This document shows, piece after piece, positions 44,082 to 52,585 of a DNA stretch of 64,000 bases. The notes beneath the pieces were generated by a model. The model worked only from the letters and a program-made list of their open reading frames with translations. It was not told the DNA's origin and ran no database searches. The first letter of the stretch is position 1. Every line of letters begins with the position of its first letter. Both the position numbers and the translations under genes were made by a program. Origin of the DNA: Paraburkholderia caffeinilytica (lineage in GTDB: Bacteria; Pseudomonadota; Gammaproteobacteria; Burkholderiales; Burkholderiaceae). The DNA is taken from positions 1,736,001-1,800,000 of the forward strand of contig NZ_CP031466.1 in the NCBI RefSeq assembly GCF_003368325.1, read 5' to 3'.

Positions 44082-44749
44082 GCGCCGTCGCCGAAGGTGT
44101 AGCCGATGCTGCGCACCGTATGAATCAGCTTCTTCTCAAACGGATGATCGATCTTCGCGCGCAGCCGTTTGATCGCCACGTCGACCACGTTCGTGTCGCT
44201 GTCGAAATTCATATCCCACACCTCCGAGGCGATTTGCGTACGCGACAACGCCTCGCCCTGCCGGCGCACCAGCAGATGCAACAGCATGAATTCCTTATTG
44301 GTCAGCGGAATCTCGACGCCTTCGCGCGTCACTTTGCGGCGCAGGACGTCGAGCTTGAGGTCCGCGATCTCGAACACATCGCTCTCGCGGATCACCCCGC
44401 GGCGCAACAACGTGCGGATGCGCAACACCAGCTCGGTGAACGAGAACGGCTTGACGAGGTAATCGTCGGCGCCAAGTTCGAGGCCGCGGATGCGGTCGCT
44501 GACGTGATCGCGCGCGGTCAGGAAAATCACCGGCAGATCGCGCCGCGCCCGCAGCGCGCGCATGATTTCCCAACCGTCGATGCCGGGCAGCATCACGTCC
44601 AGCACCACGAGGTCGTAAGCGTGTTCGAGCGCCATGTGCAGCCCATCCGTGCCGGTGCGCGCAAGGTCGACCGCGTAGCCGCTTTCGCGCAGCCCTTTCT
44701 TCAGGTAGTCGCCGGTTTTCGGGTCGTCTTCGATGACGAGGATGCTCAT
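44078..44749 (-). CDS. OmpR-family response regulator (CusR/HprR type)
   Basis: The 223-residue protein has an N-terminal receiver (acidic pocket EDD at residues 7-9, phospho-Asp in VVLDVMLPG near 51, and Lys in VKPFS near 101) and a C-terminal winged-helix domain ([30 protein letters not shown] in the 150-180 range). It is the first gene of the two-component operon and is divergent from the periplasmic DUF5666-like gene. Repeated TGTCA elements in the shared 185-bp region are a likely binding site. Confidence 0.92.
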   Translation of the reverse strand: MSILVIEDDPKTGDYLKKGLRESGYAVDLARTGTDGLHMALEHAYDLVVLDVMLPGIDGWEIMRALRARRDLPVIFLTARDHVSDRIRGLELGADDYLVKPFSFTELVLRIRTLLRRGVIRESDVFEIADLKLDVLRRKVTREGVEIPLTNKEFMLLHLLVRRQGEALSRTQIASEVWDMNFDSDTNVVDVAIKRLRAKIDHPFEKKLIHTVRSIGYTFGDGA

Positions 44750-44848
44750 GGTGCCTGGTGTTCCAACCCCGCGCGCCGCATCGGGCGCGGGTCATGAATG
44801 TGGACGTGGATATGGCGGCCATTCTACGTGGCCGCGGCGCGCCGTTCA

Positions 44849-44873
44849 TGACGTTTTTGTCATCTGTCTGTCA
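44849..44873. promoter_or_regulatory. Response-regulator operator candidate
   Basis: TGAC-N6-GTCA forms a palindrome at 44849-44862, and TGTCA repeats directly at 44858-44862 and 44869-44873, 11 bp apart. Direct repeats with an 11-bp period are typical of OmpR-family sites. The site lies between the divergent regulator and the 44935 gene. Confidence 0.5.
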
Positions 44874-44934
44874 CCTGCCGGAGCCAATCGCGCGCCTAAC
44901 CTGACGCTATCTTTCACCCACCCAGAGCAAACCC

Positions 44935-45567
44935 ATGAAGATTGTCTCCGCCAATGCGATGCGCGCCTTCGTCGCCCCCGCGCTCGTCGCCGCCTCATTG
45001 TTCGCAGCAGGATCCGTCGCAGAAGCTCAGACCGCCGCGCCCACCGGTGTGCGCGGCACCGTCACCTCGCTCTCGGGCGACCTGCTCAAGGTCCACACGC
45101 GCGACGGCAGAGACGTCGACGTGAAGCTCGCCAAAGACACGCCGATTCGCGGCGTGACGATTGCCAACGTGAACGACATCAAGCCGGACAGCTATGTCGG
45201 CACCGCCGCGATTCCGCAGCCCGACGGCACGCTGAAGGCCCTCGAAGTGCATGTATTCCCGGCCAGCATGCGTGGCGCCGGCGAAGGTCACCGTCCGTGG
45301 GACCTCGGCTCGAACAGCACGATGACCAACGGCACGGTCGGTTCGCTCGTGGTCAGCAACGGCCGCACGATCACGGTCAAGTACAAGGACGGCGAAAAGA
45401 AAGTCGTGATTCCGCAAGACGTGCCTATCGTTGCGCTCGAAGCCGGTGACCGCGCGCTGCTGGTGCCTGGCGCAAAGGTCGTGCTGTTCGCCCATAAGGA
45501 AGCCGATGGCTCCATGGCGGCGAATTTCATCTCCGCGGGCGAGCACGGCATCACGCCGCCGATGTAA
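44935..45567 (+). CDS. Periplasmic protein with DUF5666-like repeats
   Basis: The 210-residue protein has a signal peptide (cleavage after VAEAQ, about residue 32). Two similar beta-rich units follow: GVRGTVTSLSGDLLKVHTRDGRDVDVKL and GTVGSLVVSNGRTITVKYKDGEKKVVI. This repeated pattern resembles DUF5666. There are no Cys residues and no metal motif. It is first of three same-strand genes leading to a cytochrome b561 and an MsrP-like protein, and it is divergent from the two-component system, so it is probably a target of that system. Confidence 0.7.
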   Translation: MKIVSANAMRAFVAPALVAASLFAAGSVAEAQTAAPTGVRGTVTSLSGDLLKVHTRDGRDVDVKLAKDTPIRGVTIANVNDIKPDSYVGTAAIPQPDGTLKALEVHVFPASMRGAGEGHRPWDLGSNSTMTNGTVGSLVVSNGRTITVKYKDGEKKVVIPQDVPIVALEAGDRALLVPGAKVVLFAHKEADGSMAANFISAGEHGITPPM

Positions 45568-45677
45568 TACGGCGCTTTTGAGCGCTCGCTCTTTCAGCCA
45601 TTCAGACTGCCGCGTGCCTCAATGACGCGGCTTTCAATTTTCTCCCTGCTTTTCTCCCTGCTTCATCACTATTCACC

Positions 45678-46310
45678 ATGCCCGAACCGCAAGCGCGCTT
45701 CATCGTCCACCCACTCGTCGTACGAATCACGCACTGGATCAACGCGTTTGCCATGCTCTGCATGGTGATGAGCGGCTGGGCGATCTATAACGCGTCGCCC
45801 TTCTTTCCGTTCAGATTCCCGGTGTGGGCAACCGTCGGCGGCTGGCTGGGCGGTTCGATCGCATGGCATTTCGCGGCCATGTGGCTGCTGTGCGCGAACG
45901 GCCTGCTGTATCTGGCGTATGGCATCGGGCGCGGGCATTTTCGTCGCAGGCTATTGCCGGTCTATCCACGCGATGTCGTGCACGATGCCGCATTGGCGAT
46001 GCGGTTCAAGCTGCCGCACGATACCGCCAAATATAACGCGGTGCAGCGCGCGCTCTATCTCTTCGTATTGCTCCTTGGCGTATTGCTGGTTGCGTCCGGG
46101 CTTTCGATCTGGAAGCCCGTGCAGTTCTCGTGGCTTACCGCCCTATTCGGCGGCTTCGATTTCGCGCGTCGCGTGCATTTTGTCGCGATGGCGGGCGTGG
46201 CGGGTTTTGTCGTCGTGCATCTGGCGCTGGTGCTGCTGGTGCCGCGCACGTTACTACCGATGTTGACCGGCCGCGCCAGGCTGTCCGCGCACGAAAGGAG
46301 CGAGGCATGA
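45678..46310 (+). CDS. Cytochrome b561-type membrane protein
   Basis: The 210-residue protein has four membrane helices with paired His that can bind two b haems: THWINAF (about residue 19), AWHFAAMWLL (about 63), RRVHFVAMAG (about 166) and VVHLALVLL (about 181). It should take electrons from quinol in the inner membrane. Its stop overlaps the start of the MsrP-like molybdoenzyme (ATGA), so the two form one unit. This takes the place that MsrQ has beside E. coli MsrP, but the fold is different. Confidence 0.85.
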   Translation: MPEPQARFIVHPLVVRITHWINAFAMLCMVMSGWAIYNASPFFPFRFPVWATVGGWLGGSIAWHFAAMWLLCANGLLYLAYGIGRGHFRRRLLPVYPRDVVHDAALAMRFKLPHDTAKYNAVQRALYLFVLLLGVLLVASGLSIWKPVQFSWLTALFGGFDFARRVHFVAMAGVAGFVVVHLALVLLVPRTLLPMLTGRARLSAHERSEA

Positions 46311-47080
46311 GCGAATCAAAACGCAAGGACTCGCGCAGCGCAGGCGTTCTCCTCGCCGACCACAAACCGCAAATCGAGCGATTGCAGCGGCGGTTGTTCC
46401 TGCGCTCGTCGCTTTCGATCGGCGCGCTGGCGATGCTCTCGGGCTGCAACATGCAGGACGGCGATTCGGTCGACAAGGTGTTGTGGGCCATGTCGCGCTG
46501 GAACGATCGCGTGCAAGGCTGGCTGTTCGATCGCAACAAGCTCGCGCCGACTTACTCTGCAAGCGAGATCACCGAACCGTTTCCGTTCAACGCGTTCTAT
46601 CCGGAGTTCGACGCGCCGGATATCGACGGCTCGACATATCGACTGGAAGTGTCGGGCCTGGTGTCGGACAAGCGCACGTGGAATCTCGATCAACTGCGCG
46701 CCCTGCCCCAGGCTTCACAGATTACGCGGCACATCTGCATCGAAGGATGGAGCGCGATCGGGCAATGGCGAGGCGTGCCGTTTCGCACGTTCCTCGAACG
46801 CATCGGCGCCGACCTGAGCGCTCGCTATGTCGGCTTCAAATGCGCGGACCGCTATTACTCGAGCCTCGACATGGCGACGGCCTTGCATCCGCAAACCCAG
46901 CTCACGCTCGATTTCCGCGACGCACCGTTGCCGGCCAAATACGGCTATCCGCTGAAATTGCGCGTACCGACCAAATTGGGCTTCAAGAATCCGAAGCACA
47001 TCGCGGCGATCTTCGTGACTAACACGAACCCCGGCGGCTATTGGGAAGATCAGGGCTACAACTGGTTTAGCGGGCTATGA
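46307..47080 (+). CDS. MsrP/YedY-like molybdopterin oxidoreductase, Tat lipoprotein
   Basis: The 257-residue protein has a twin-arginine leader (LQRRLFLRSSL, RR at 28-29) and a lipobox-like LSGC (Cys47), so it may be an exported lipoprotein. The sulfite-oxidase-fold core carries the Mo-ligand Cys144 in HICIEGWSAIGQW, and the C-terminus reads PKHIAAIFVTNTNPGGYWEDQGYNW. E. coli MsrP repairs oxidised Met in periplasmic proteins. Co-translation with cytochrome b561 suggests quinol as electron donor. I chose ATG 46307; the frame is open to 46130, but only over the cytochrome gene. The substrate is not proven. Confidence 0.85.
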   Translation: MSESKRKDSRSAGVLLADHKPQIERLQRRLFLRSSLSIGALAMLSGCNMQDGDSVDKVLWAMSRWNDRVQGWLFDRNKLAPTYSASEITEPFPFNAFYPEFDAPDIDGSTYRLEVSGLVSDKRTWNLDQLRALPQASQITRHICIEGWSAIGQWRGVPFRTFLERIGADLSARYVGFKCADRYYSSLDMATALHPQTQLTLDFRDAPLPAKYGYPLKLRVPTKLGFKNPKHIAAIFVTNTNPGGYWEDQGYNWFSGL

Positions 47081-47100
47081 CGCTTCCCGCCGAAGCGCGT

Positions 47101-48177
47101 CTATACGGCAGTCACATAACGCGCAACCGGCCTGACCACACGCGGCGGCGGCGGTGCGTCGTACACGGCGCGCATGCGTTTGACTTCGTCGACAGGGCTC
47201 AGGCCGAACAGGCGCTTGAACTCGCGGCTGAACTGCGACGCGCTTTCGTAACCGACCCGCGCCGCGGCAGCGCCTGCATTCAAACCGTCCTGCACCATCA
47301 GCAAACGCGCGTGATGCAAACGTGTGGTCTTCACGTATTGCATCGGTGAGGTCGCCGTCACGGCCTTGAATTGCGCATGAAAAACGGCGAGGCTCATGCC
47401 CGCTTCAGAGGCGAGCGTATCGACATCGAGTTGCCCGTGATAGTCGGCATGGATTCGCCGTAGCGCCTTGGCGATGCGGCCGAAATGATTCTGATGCGTG
47501 AGCGCCGCGCGAATCGCATCGCCCTGCTCGCCCGTCAGCACGCGATAACAGATTTCGCGAACCACGCCGGGCGCGAGAATCCTCGCGTCGAGCGGCGAGG
47601 CCAATGCTTCCATCAGACGCTGCACTGCATTGCTCAAGGCCGGATCGAGCGGCGTTGAATAGATGCCGAGCGGCTCGTTTTGCGCGGTGCCCTGCGTTTC
47701 GTTCAGCGCCATCAGCAGTTCGGCCACCATGGTCAGATCGACGCGCACCGAGATGCCAAGGAACGGCGCTTCCGGGCTCGCCTCGGTTTCACATTCGAAC
47801 GGCAACGGCACCGAGAGCACCAGGTATTGCTGCGCGTCGTACTGGAACACCTGATCGCCGAGGTAACCGCGCTTGCGCCCCTGGCAGACGATCACGATGC
47901 TCGGCTCGTACATCACGGGCATACGCGGCATCGGACTATTGGCGCGCATCAGGTTGACACCTTCGAAGCTCGAACGCGTCACGCCAGGTTTGGGCGCGAG
48001 CAAATCGAACAGGTCGACCAGACGCTGCTGAGCGGAATCGGCCGGGCCGCGATCGGCCGGGCCGCGATCGGTGGGGCCGCCGGCGGCCGGGCCGCGATCG
48101 AAGGGACTACCTGCAGCCGGGACGTGTTCGGCCGGATCACAAGTGGCCGAGGCGGGTTCGACGGAACGGGTTGACAT
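47101..48177 (-). CDS. AraC-family regulator with N-terminal AraC_N domain
   Basis: The 358-residue protein has an N-terminal cupin-like domain (YEPSIVIVCQGRKRGYLGDQVFQYDAQQYLVLSVPLP split over about residues 87-125) and two C-terminal helix-turn-helix units (LDVDTLASEAGMSLAVFHAQFKAVT and AAARVGYESASQFSREFKRLFG). The first 45 residues are low-complexity, with GPADRGPADRG repeats. I chose ATG 48177; ATG 48195 and 48270 are alternatives. It is divergent from an alcohol dehydrogenase gene, its likely target, and ends 21 bp from the convergent MsrP-like gene. Confidence 0.88.
   Translation of the reverse strand: MSTRSVEPASATCDPAEHVPAAGSPFDRGPAAGGPTDRGPADRGPADSAQQRLVDLFDLLAPKPGVTRSSFEGVNLMRANSPMPRMPVMYEPSIVIVCQGRKRGYLGDQVFQYDAQQYLVLSVPLPFECETEASPEAPFLGISVRVDLTMVAELLMALNETQGTAQNEPLGIYSTPLDPALSNAVQRLMEALASPLDARILAPGVVREICYRVLTGEQGDAIRAALTHQNHFGRIAKALRRIHADYHGQLDVDTLASEAGMSLAVFHAQFKAVTATSPMQYVKTTRLHHARLLMVQDGLNAGAAAARVGYESASQFSREFKRLFGLSPVDEVKRMRAVYDAPPPPRVVRPVARYVTAV
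48037..48100. repeat. 15-bp imperfect tandem repeat inside the AraC gene
   Basis: About four copies of ATCGGCCGGGCCGCG run from 48037 to 48100 and encode GPADR-type repeats near the N-terminus of the regulator. The unit is a multiple of three, so length changes stay in frame. Confidence 0.75.
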
Positions 48178-48497
48178 GACGGTATAGTGACGCATAAGAG
48201 AATAATGCTTGAAATTTAGCACCAAACGACCTGGTACGCTCATCGCCAGGAGTTTTAGGCAAATCTTCAAGATATTCAGGTATTCCCCGGTTCGCTCCCG
48301 GCCCCTACTATGGGAACCCTGCCGGGTCGTCTACTTCCACACTGTGCTGGGCTCGGTTGTCCGTTCACCGTTTCGGTGAATACGTCGGCCGCGGCCTGCG
48401 CCGTGATCCCGGTTCATGACAAGGTTTGCCCACATCGGCGACGCGCGTCGTCCATCGCCGGCGCCTTGCGACATCACCCTCTTTGCTGGAGCTACCC
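48178..48497. other. Divergent promoter region of araC-type gene and alcohol dehydrogenase
   Basis: These 320 bp should hold the AraC-family operator and both promoters. I could not pick out a reliable direct repeat. CTGGAG before the ATG at 48498 is the ribosome site of the dehydrogenase. Confidence 0.4.
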
Positions 48498-49550
48498 ATG
48501 AGCACGACTTTTGCCTATGCAGCGACCGACGCGACCGCGCCGCTCGCCCCGTTCGAAATTCAGCGCCGCGAACTGCGCGCCCATGACGTGCAGATGGAAG
48601 TGCTGTTTTGCGGCGTGTGCCATTCCGACTTGCATCAGGCGCGCAACGAATGGAAGAACACGGTTTTTCCCGTGGTGCCGGGCCATGAGATTGTCGGCCG
48701 CGTGACGGCGGTGGGTCCGGACGTGACGAAGTACAAGGCAGGCGATCTGGTGGGCGTGGGATGCCTGGTCGATTCGTGCCGTACGTGTGCGAATTGCGAG
48801 GAAGGCCTCGAACAGTATTGCGAAAACGGTTTTGTCGGCACGTACAACGGTGTGGACCGGGTTGACGGTCAGATCACGTACGGCGGCTACTCGACGCAAC
48901 TGGTGGTGGACGAGGCATTCACGCTGCGGGTGCCGGAGAATCTCGACCCGGCGGGTGTGGCGCCGTTGCTGTGCGCGGGTATCACCACGTATTCGCCGCT
49001 GCGCACGTGGGGCGCCGGTCCTGGCAAGAAGGTGGGGATTGTCGGTCTTGGCGGTCTCGGCCACATGGGTGTCAAATTGGCCCGTGCGATGGGCGCGCAT
49101 GTCGTGTTGTTTACGACGTCGCCGTCGAAGATTGAAGATGCCAAACGGCTGGGCGCGCATGAGGTTGTCATCTCGAAGAATGCCGAAGAGATGGGCGCGC
49201 ATGCGAACAGTTTCGATTTCATTCTGAATACCGTGGCTGCGCCGCATGATTTGAATCCGTTTCTGAATCTGCTGAGGCGTGATGGGACGATGACGCTGGT
49301 TGGGGCGCCGGAGCATGATCATCCGTCGCCGCAGGTGTTCAATCTGATCTTCAAGCGCCGCCGCCTGGCCGGGTCGTTGATTGGTGGAATTGCCGAGACG
49401 CAGGAAATGCTCGATTTCTGCGGCGAGCACGGGATTACTTCGGATATTGAAGTGATTCCTATGCAGGGGATTAATGATGCTTATGAACGGATGCTTAAGA
49501 GTGATGTTAAGTATCGGTTTGTTATTGATCTGGATTCCTTGCGGAAGTGA
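48498..49550 (+). CDS. Zinc-dependent NAD(P) alcohol dehydrogenase (YahK/CAD family)
   Basis: The 350-residue enzyme has the catalytic zinc site CGVCHSDLH (about residues 36-44) and GHEIVG (His at about 62). The structural zinc site follows with four Cys (CLVDSCRTCANCEEGLEQYC, about 90-109). The Rossmann motif is GLGGLGHMGVK (about 184-194) and the basic/Ser pattern after it (FTTSPSKIEDAKRLG) suggests NADP. YahK-type enzymes reduce aldehydes to alcohols with NADPH. The start has CTGGAG upstream. It is divergent from an AraC-family regulator, so it is probably induced by its aldehyde or alcohol substrate. Confidence 0.93.
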   Translation: MSTTFAYAATDATAPLAPFEIQRRELRAHDVQMEVLFCGVCHSDLHQARNEWKNTVFPVVPGHEIVGRVTAVGPDVTKYKAGDLVGVGCLVDSCRTCANCEEGLEQYCENGFVGTYNGVDRVDGQITYGGYSTQLVVDEAFTLRVPENLDPAGVAPLLCAGITTYSPLRTWGAGPGKKVGIVGLGGLGHMGVKLARAMGAHVVLFTTSPSKIEDAKRLGAHEVVISKNAEEMGAHANSFDFILNTVAAPHDLNPFLNLLRRDGTMTLVGAPEHDHPSPQVFNLIFKRRRLAGSLIGGIAETQEMLDFCGEHGITSDIEVIPMQGINDAYERMLKSDVKYRFVIDLDSLRK

Positions 49551-49668
49551 TTTGTTTTTTTGCCTGCGAGGCGCGGGTTGATTTTTGGCGCCTTGCAGGT
49601 GAGGGGGTGCTTGGGGTTGTTGTCTGCGCGGCGCTTGTTGTTTTTGTGGTTCTGGTTTTTTGTGCCTC

Positions 49669-49802
49669 TCCTTGAATTGTTAGTGGTCTATTAGCGTTCG
49701 CCCCTGTGCGGGGCAGGCACCTACTTTCTTTGCGGCGGCAAAGAAAGTAGGTGCCTGCCCCGCACAGGGGCGAACGCTAATAGACCACTAACAATTCAAG
49801 GA
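49669..49802. repeat. 65-bp perfect inverted repeat (large palindrome)
   Basis: Arms 49669-49733 and 49738-49802 are exact reverse complements around a 4-bp centre (GGCG). The arm includes GCGTTCGCCCCTGTGCGGGG and CACCTACTTTCTTTGC. There is no transposase or target duplication. It follows the alcohol dehydrogenase gene by 118 bp. Similar CTTTCTTTGC-centred palindromes are, as far as I recall, frequent in Paraburkholderia intergenic DNA, so it may be a genome-wide repeat family. A transcript would fold into a very stable hairpin. Confidence 0.95.
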
Positions 49803-49906
49803 AAGCCCAACGCCGTAGGCACAAGGACAAGAACGCGTCGCGCAGGCAATCAATTCAAGGAAAGGCAACACCATAAGCACAAGAAAAGCCCAACGCCGTA
49901 GGCACA
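49792..49906. repeat. Direct repeats flanking the palindrome
   Basis: CAATTCAAGG occurs at 49792-49801 and 49851-49860, 59 bp apart. Each is followed by a related block starting AAAGCCCAAC or AAAGGCAACA and ending in GGCACA or AGCACA (49802-49823 and 49861-49881). A further copy of the first block, identical over 22 bp, lies at 49885-49906. Confidence 0.8.
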
Positions 49907-50031
49907 CACAACCAAAACCCAGATCAACAAAAGACACCAACCCTAGAAGCACAAAAAGCACAAAAACCACAAACACCGCCACCGCCAAAGGCAAAAAAGC
50001 ACCCTTTATTTCACCAACAGGAGTTTGAATC

Positions 50032-50988
50032 GTGATTGACAGAATAACTGCAATGCGGACATTCATCCGAATCGTGGACACAAACAGTTTCACCCGCGCA
50101 GCGGAATCCCTCGACATCCCCCGCGCGACAGCGACAACCATCGTCCAGAATCTGGAAGCGCTGCTAGGCACCGCACTCCTGACCCGTACGACGCGGCGCC
50201 TGAGCATCACCCCGGAAGGCGCAGCCTACTACGAGCGCTGCGCGCAAATCCTCGCCGACATCGACGAAATGGAAGCCAGCCTCCGCCATGCAACGGATAA
50301 CCTGACCGGCCGCCTGCGCGTAGAAATGCCCGGCGCAGTCGCGAGCGCCATCGTCCTGCCGGCGCTCGAAGACTTCCATGCCCGCTACCCGAATCTCGAT
50401 CTCGCCATCGGCATCAGCAATCGTTCGGTAGATCTGATTTCAGAAGCCATCGACTGCAGTATCCAACTCGGCGACTTGCCGGATTCGAATCTGATCGCGC
50501 GGCAATTGGGCACCCTCGAACATGTGACGTGCGCAAGTCCTGTCTATCTGGCCCGGCACGGCACGCCCGTCGGTCTCGACGATCTGCGCACGCACGTCGC
50601 CGTCAATTGCATGTCGCCGCAGAACGGCCGCGAAGTCGACTTCGATTTCGAAGTGGACGGCGAAGCGCAAAACGTCAAAGTCAAAGGCTTCGTCAAAGTC
50701 AGCGACGAGCAGGCTTATCTCACCTGCGGATTGCAAGGTCTCGGTCTGATCCAGCCGGCGCGGATCGCCGCACAACCGTACCTCGACTCGGGACTGTTGC
50801 GCGAAGTGCTGCCGCAATGGAAACCCATGCCGATGCCGGTCTCGGTCGCGTATGTGAAGAACCGCCAGGTGTCGCCACGCGTGCGAGCCTTCGTCGACTG
50901 GCTCGTGGAGTTGTTCGAGCAGACCGAACACGCGAACCAGGACCTGTCGCGAGTCCGTCAGTTGTTGCGCGGCCTGCATCCCGCTTGA
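50032..50988 (+). CDS. LysR-family transcriptional regulator
   Basis: The 318-residue protein starts at GTG after CAGGAG. Its N-terminal helix-turn-helix (FIRIVDTNSFTRAAESLDIPRATATTIVQNLE within residues 10-42) and effector-binding domain (from about residue 90) are typical. No divergently transcribed target gene is present; the upstream region is taken up by the palindrome and its repeats. The nucleoside hydrolase gene is convergent, so the target is not evident. Confidence 0.9.
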   Translation: MIDRITAMRTFIRIVDTNSFTRAAESLDIPRATATTIVQNLEALLGTALLTRTTRRLSITPEGAAYYERCAQILADIDEMEASLRHATDNLTGRLRVEMPGAVASAIVLPALEDFHARYPNLDLAIGISNRSVDLISEAIDCSIQLGDLPDSNLIARQLGTLEHVTCASPVYLARHGTPVGLDDLRTHVAVNCMSPQNGREVDFDFEVDGEAQNVKVKGFVKVSDEQAYLTCGLQGLGLIQPARIAAQPYLDSGLLREVLPQWKPMPMPVSVAYVKNRQVSPRVRAFVDWLVELFEQTEHANQDLSRVRQLLRGLHPA

Positions 50989-50998
50989 GGCGGGTTTT
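50980..50998 (+). terminator. Terminator overlapping the end of the LysR gene
   Basis: CCCGC (50980-50984) pairs with GCGGG (50990-50994), with the TGA stop in the loop, and TTTT follows. Confidence 0.6.
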
Positions 50999-51025
50999 AT
51001 GCAGGCTCGCAACACCGCGAACGCG

Positions 51026-52171
51026 TTAGTTCGGTAGTGTCACCGGCACCGGACGCGTCAGCAGATCGACATAGAAATTGAAAAAAGCCGGATTGTCGAA
51101 GCGCTTAACCACCGTCATCTTCTGCAAACCCGCCGGCGGCGAACTGGTGTAACCGGTCGACTTGCCATCATTGGCACCGAAGCTCATATCCACATCCACC
51201 CATTCATCCACCGTCTGCGTCGCAAACGACGGACGCATCAGATACGCCAGCGTCAGGGTGTCCCAGATGTTCGTGGTGTAGTTCGGATTCGTTTCAAAAC
51301 CGTTCTTGCCGTCGAAACCGTAGCCGTTCAGCGTCTTGAACAATTGCGTGATGATGGTCTGTTTGCCCGGATCGTGCGCGACACGGTCGTACAGCGCCTT
51401 GTCCATCTTCACGGTATCTGTCACGTCGAGCGGAATCACCACCTGTTTGATCGGCAAACGCAGCACGGCTTTCGCCGCTTCCGGATCGAACCACCAGTTG
51501 AATTCGGCCGTCGGTGTGGTGTTGCCAGCCACGTCGATCGCGCCGCCCATGTAGATGATCTGCTTGATCAGCGGCACGATCTCGGGATGCTGACGCGTGG
51601 CGAGCGCGATGTTGGTCAGCGGGCCGATCGCCAGAATCGTCACCTCGCCGGGATATTGCTTGACTGAATCGACAATGAAATCCACCGCGCTCCTGCTCTG
51701 CACTTTGGTGTGCGTGGCGAAGCCGTCCGGCGGTGCAACGAGGTCGCTGTCCGATTTCGGCTCGGGCGTGTTCCACGCGCCGAGATAGCCGTCGCCACCC
51801 GGGAATTGCTTCTGCTCGGCCTGAATGGTGCCGAAATCATGCGATAACGCGTAATTGGCGCCGGCATATACACCGATCTGATTTTCAACGCCAAGACGCT
51901 CGACTGATTTCAGTGCGTCCGATACGCCTTGCTTCAACCATTGATTACCGGATACCACCGTAATACCCAATACTTTCAGTGAGCCTTGCGCCTGCAATTG
52001 CGCAGCCATTACACCGAGCTGGCCGTCGTCGCTCAGTGTATTGTAGTCGCTGTCGATAATCACTTTGGGTGGATTCGCCTGCGCGTTGAGATCGCTTCCG
52101 CCGCACGCCGAAAGCGACGAAATGGCTGCCAGGCTTGCCACACAGGTCAGCGCCACGAAGAGCTTCTTCAC
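51026..52171 (-). CDS. Nucleoside hydrolase, inosine-uridine type, exported lipoprotein
   Basis: The 381-residue protein has a lipoprotein signal (lipobox LSAC, Cys at about residue 23). The N-terminal calcium-binding region of IUNH enzymes reads IDSDYNTLSDDGQLGVM (about 39-55), with DSD and DD in place of the usual DTDPGxDD. VTILAIGPLTNIALA (about 178-192) and YMGGAIDV are further family landmarks. It should split nucleosides into base and ribose in the periplasm. The start codon is followed by a normal signal sequence. It appears monocistronic and is convergent with a LysR gene. The exact substrate is unknown. Confidence 0.87.
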   Translation of the reverse strand: MKKLFVALTCVASLAAISSLSACGGSDLNAQANPPKVIIDSDYNTLSDDGQLGVMAAQLQAQGSLKVLGITVVSGNQWLKQGVSDALKSVERLGVENQIGVYAGANYALSHDFGTIQAEQKQFPGGDGYLGAWNTPEPKSDSDLVAPPDGFATHTKVQSRSAVDFIVDSVKQYPGEVTILAIGPLTNIALATRQHPEIVPLIKQIIYMGGAIDVAGNTTPTAEFNWWFDPEAAKAVLRLPIKQVVIPLDVTDTVKMDKALYDRVAHDPGKQTIITQLFKTLNGYGFDGKNGFETNPNYTTNIWDTLTLAYLMRPSFATQTVDEWVDVDMSFGANDGKSTGYTSSPPAGLQKMTVVKRFDNPAFFNFYVDLLTRPVPVTLPN

Positions 52172-52585
52172 CGATACCTCCTTTTATGCAGCCATATTTC
52201 TCGAATAAGGAGGTTCATCATAGACGTAAACCTAACGAAATAGAATCGCCATGTTTAATGCGCAATTCATGGAATCAGCTTTCCGCACGGCAAATCGTCT
52301 AAATTCCGGAAAACATCGTTCCGGCATCGACAGATTCGTGAAAGCCGAAGCGCCGCGCTTTTGAGCCGCCGCCGAACATGTCGTCGTTCAAGGAGAAATA
52401 AAATCCGCAAAGCGCTATGACGAGACGCCCTGACAGCGAATGGAAGGCGGCCCATGTTTAGCCGCCATCGCATCCCACCTTGTCAGTCCTGGTCGTGTCG
52501 GTAGACATGGGCTGCGGAAATGAGCCGCGCAGGCATCGCGCCCGGTTGCCGCGAGTCACGAGGACCCACGGCGCACTACGAGCGC
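52172..52585. other. Intergenic region between the nucleoside hydrolase and T6SS-side genes
   Basis: These 414 bp contain no gene I can support. GAGGTATCGG (minus strand, about 52173-52182) is the ribosome site of the nucleoside hydrolase. No terminator for the 52586 gene is evident. Confidence 0.4.

Larger units (their letters stand above)
49551..50031. other. Intergenic region with strong T/G and A/C strand skew around the palindrome
   Basis: Left of the palindrome (49551-49668) the plus strand is T/G-rich; right of it (49803-50025) it is A/C-rich. Both strands leading away from the hairpin are therefore A/C-rich. I see no gene. The ribosome site CAGGAG for the LysR gene lies at about 50018-50023. 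Confidence 0.7.

Noticed and set aside
49669..49802. Insertion sequence with terminal inverted repeats
   Set aside because: The two arms are separated by only 4 bp, with no transposase and no target duplication, so it is a palindrome and not an IS.
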